A DNA stretch of 14,668 nucleotides from contig DATKKS010000031.1 in NCBI GenBank assembly GCA_035542815.1, positions 1 to 14,668 on the forward strand. Direction: 5' to 3'. The notes beneath the pieces are model-generated. The model was given only the letters and a program-made list of their open reading frames with translations. It was not told the origin of the DNA and made no database searches. Source of the stretch: JACRLI01 sp035542815. Lineage in GTDB: Bacteria; Eisenbacteria; RBG-16-71-46; JACRLI01. Each line of letters begins with the position of its first letter. The stretch's first letter is position 1. Below are positions 13,648 through 14,668 of the stretch, one piece after another. The position numbers and the translations under genes were made by a program.

Positions 13648-14463
13648 ATGGCAGACCCTCGAATCCCGCGGCGCCGGGCCGCCGGGCTGGCGCTGGCCGC
13701 GGCGCTGGCGTGTGCGCCGGCCCTGCTGCTCGGCTGGGCCGGGGCCGGCAGCGCCGAGCCGGCCACTTCGGCGCAGCCGGCGGACGCGCCCCCCATGCCC
13801 ACGCGCGTGGCGATCATTCCGTTCAAGTGCGACCCGGCGTGCACCGACCTGCCCCGGCTGCAGCGCTCGTTGGTGGACCGCCTGGTGGACAGGGCCACCT
13901 TCGAGCTGCTCATGACCCAGGAGATGGAAGACCTGCTCCTGGAGCGGCGTGACTTCCGGACCGCCATGGACTCGCTCATCGCCCGGGTCACCCGGGGCCT
14001 GACCCCGGACAGCGCCACCGCGGCCCTGTTGGCCCGGCGCTTCAGGGTGGACGGCTTCCTGTACGCGCACATGGGCCTGGATGGCCCCTCGGTGGCGGTG
14101 TGGGCCCTGGCCCCGCGCGCCCGGGACGTCTACAACTACCACTCCGCCCGCGACACCCAGGGCTTCCTCCCCGACGCCCAGCACGAGGGCGCCCAGACCA
14201 AGGGCACCCAGTACAATACCGGCGGCGCGGCCCCCGGAAGCAGCGGGGGCGGCGGCTCCCCCAGCGGGGGTTCCGGCGGCGGTGGGGGAAAGAGCACCGG
14301 GGACCCCTCCGCCGAACTTCCCACCCAATACACCAAGGACATCATCCTCGTAGGCACGTCCACGGACTCGGACGAGCGCCTGGACAGCATCGCCGAGACC
14401 GTCTCGAACGCCTTGCACAAGATCCTGCACCCGAACGCCGACGGGAACGGACACGGACAGTAG
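13648..14463 (+). CDS. Exported protein of unknown function with CsgG/TolB-like N-terminal fold and Gly/Ser-rich linker
   Basis: This 271-residue protein has an Arg-containing n-region (RIPRRR), a hydrophobic core (AAGLALAAALACAPALLLGW) and a probable signal peptidase site after AGAGSA (about residue 36). The mature domain opens with a strand, RVAIIPFKCDPAC (53-65), continues with helices LPRLQRSLVDRLV and FELLMTQEMEDLLLER, and has ALLARRFRVDGFLYAHMGLD. This order resembles the periplasmic CsgG-like/TolB N-terminal alpha-beta fold, but the family assignment is weak. Two Cys (61, 65) sit close together. A Gly/Ser stretch (192-215, 16 Gly) splits it from a C-terminal segment with DIILVGTSTDSDERLDSIAETVSNALHKIL. 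If the fold call is right, that segment completes the same domain around an inserted linker. Its position after the DUF4097-like gene suggests an envelope role under the ECF sigma factor. Confidence 0.75.
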   Translation: MADPRIPRRRAAGLALAAALACAPALLLGWAGAGSAEPATSAQPADAPPMPTRVAIIPFKCDPACTDLPRLQRSLVDRLVDRATFELLMTQEMEDLLLERRDFRTAMDSLIARVTRGLTPDSATAALLARRFRVDGFLYAHMGLDGPSVAVWALAPRARDVYNYHSARDTQGFLPDAQHEGAQTKGTQYNTGGAAPGSSGGGGSPSGGSGGGGGKSTGDPSAELPTQYTKDIILVGTSTDSDERLDSIAETVSNALHKILHPNADGNGHGQ

Positions 14464-14668
14464 CGACGCCGGAGAGGCGCCGGCGCTCGCGCGCCGCACC
14501 GCCACCGTCCGAGGAGACCCCAACCCACCCGAGAGGGAAGGCGCGGCCCTGCTCTGGAACGCTCCGGAGCGCGTCCACGTGGCCTGCGCCGCGGCCCGCC
14601 TGCAAACAGCCCTGATCTTCAAGGTGACATAATATACCTTATACGACAGACGCCCGCCGCGCTCCCGG
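14464..14668 (+). other. Non-coding end region with an AT-rich dyad (possible promoter of the next gene)
   Basis: I see no supported gene in these 205 bases. The first part is GC-rich. It includes a 12-base palindrome CGCTCCGGAGCG (14560-14571), but no hairpin with a T-run, so no clear Rho-independent terminator follows the last gene. From about 14613 the composition changes sharply, and 14621-14645 is AT-rich with the inverted repeat AAGGT (14621-14625) and ACCTT (14636-14640) around GACATAATAT. CATAAT (14628-14633) and TATACG (14640-14645) are candidate -10 elements, but neither has a good -35 at the right distance. A promoter or operator for a gene right of the window is the simplest reading. 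Confidence 0.4.

Noticed and set aside
12396..14072. 558-codon minus-strand frame opposite the DUF4097-like and CsgG-like genes
   Set aside because: It is a shadow of high-GC codon use, with His/Gln-rich sequence, no start context and no recognisable domain.
14560..14571. 12-base palindrome CGCTCCGGAGCG as terminator or operator
   Set aside because: It has no loop and no T-run, and short GC palindromes are common by chance in DNA of this composition.
1..14668. tRNA genes, CRISPR arrays, insertion sequences or phage genes
   Set aside because: I looked in the gaps and at the edges and found no cloverleaf signature, no regularly spaced direct repeats with unique spacers and no transposase or integrase motif.

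Overview
The window is very GC-rich DNA, roughly 70% or more by eye. It is densely coding, and every supported gene lies on the + strand. The presence of lptE and 3-acetamido-sugar genes means a Gram-negative (diderm) host that makes LPS. The NtrC-type regulator, the ECF sigma/zinc-finger anti-sigma/DUF4097 cassette and a leaderless-type promoter would suit a large-genome, GC-rich diderm such as Gemmatimonadota, Acidobacteriota, Myxococcota or an uncultivated relative. The phylum cannot be fixed from this sequence alone.

Region 1 (1-587) is the 3' part of a polyprenyl-phosphate sugar-phosphate transferase that enters from the left edge. It is the likely last gene of an exopolysaccharide or glycan cluster.

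Region 2 (588-9923) looks like one long transcription unit. A TTGATA-N17-TAGGCT promoter lies so close to the ATG of a soluble histidine kinase that its mRNA should be leaderless. The kinase overlaps an NtrC-family sigma54 activator. The activator overlaps lptE (LPS-transport lipoprotein), which overlaps holA (DNA polymerase III delta). Next come a Gfo/Idh/MocA dehydrogenase, a left-handed beta-helix acyltransferase and a DegT-type PLP aminotransferase, together a 3-(acyl)amino-sugar nucleotide pathway. The unit ends with leuS. Most junctions overlap by 4-26 bases. The only sizeable gap, before the aminotransferase, holds three hairpins in a row. The familiar enterobacterial leuS-lptE-holA block is present but rearranged, with the sugar genes sitting between holA and leuS.

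Region 3 (9924-14463) begins with an AT-rich promoter-like stretch and encodes an envelope-type regulatory module. It holds an ECF sigma factor, a membrane anti-sigma factor with two tandem zinc-finger anti-sigma domains, a secreted DUF4097-like protein whose C-terminal half is an almost perfect 18-residue beta-solenoid repeat, and a secreted protein with a Gly/Ser-rich linker. The first three genes are joined by ATGA overlaps. The sigma factor probably responds to an envelope signal relayed by the anti-sigma factor, and the two exported proteins are candidate sensors or effectors.

Region 4 (14464-14668) is non-coding and contains a sharp AT-rich dyad near 14621-14645, perhaps the control region of the next gene outside the window. 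No RNA genes, insertion sequences or CRISPR arrays were seen.
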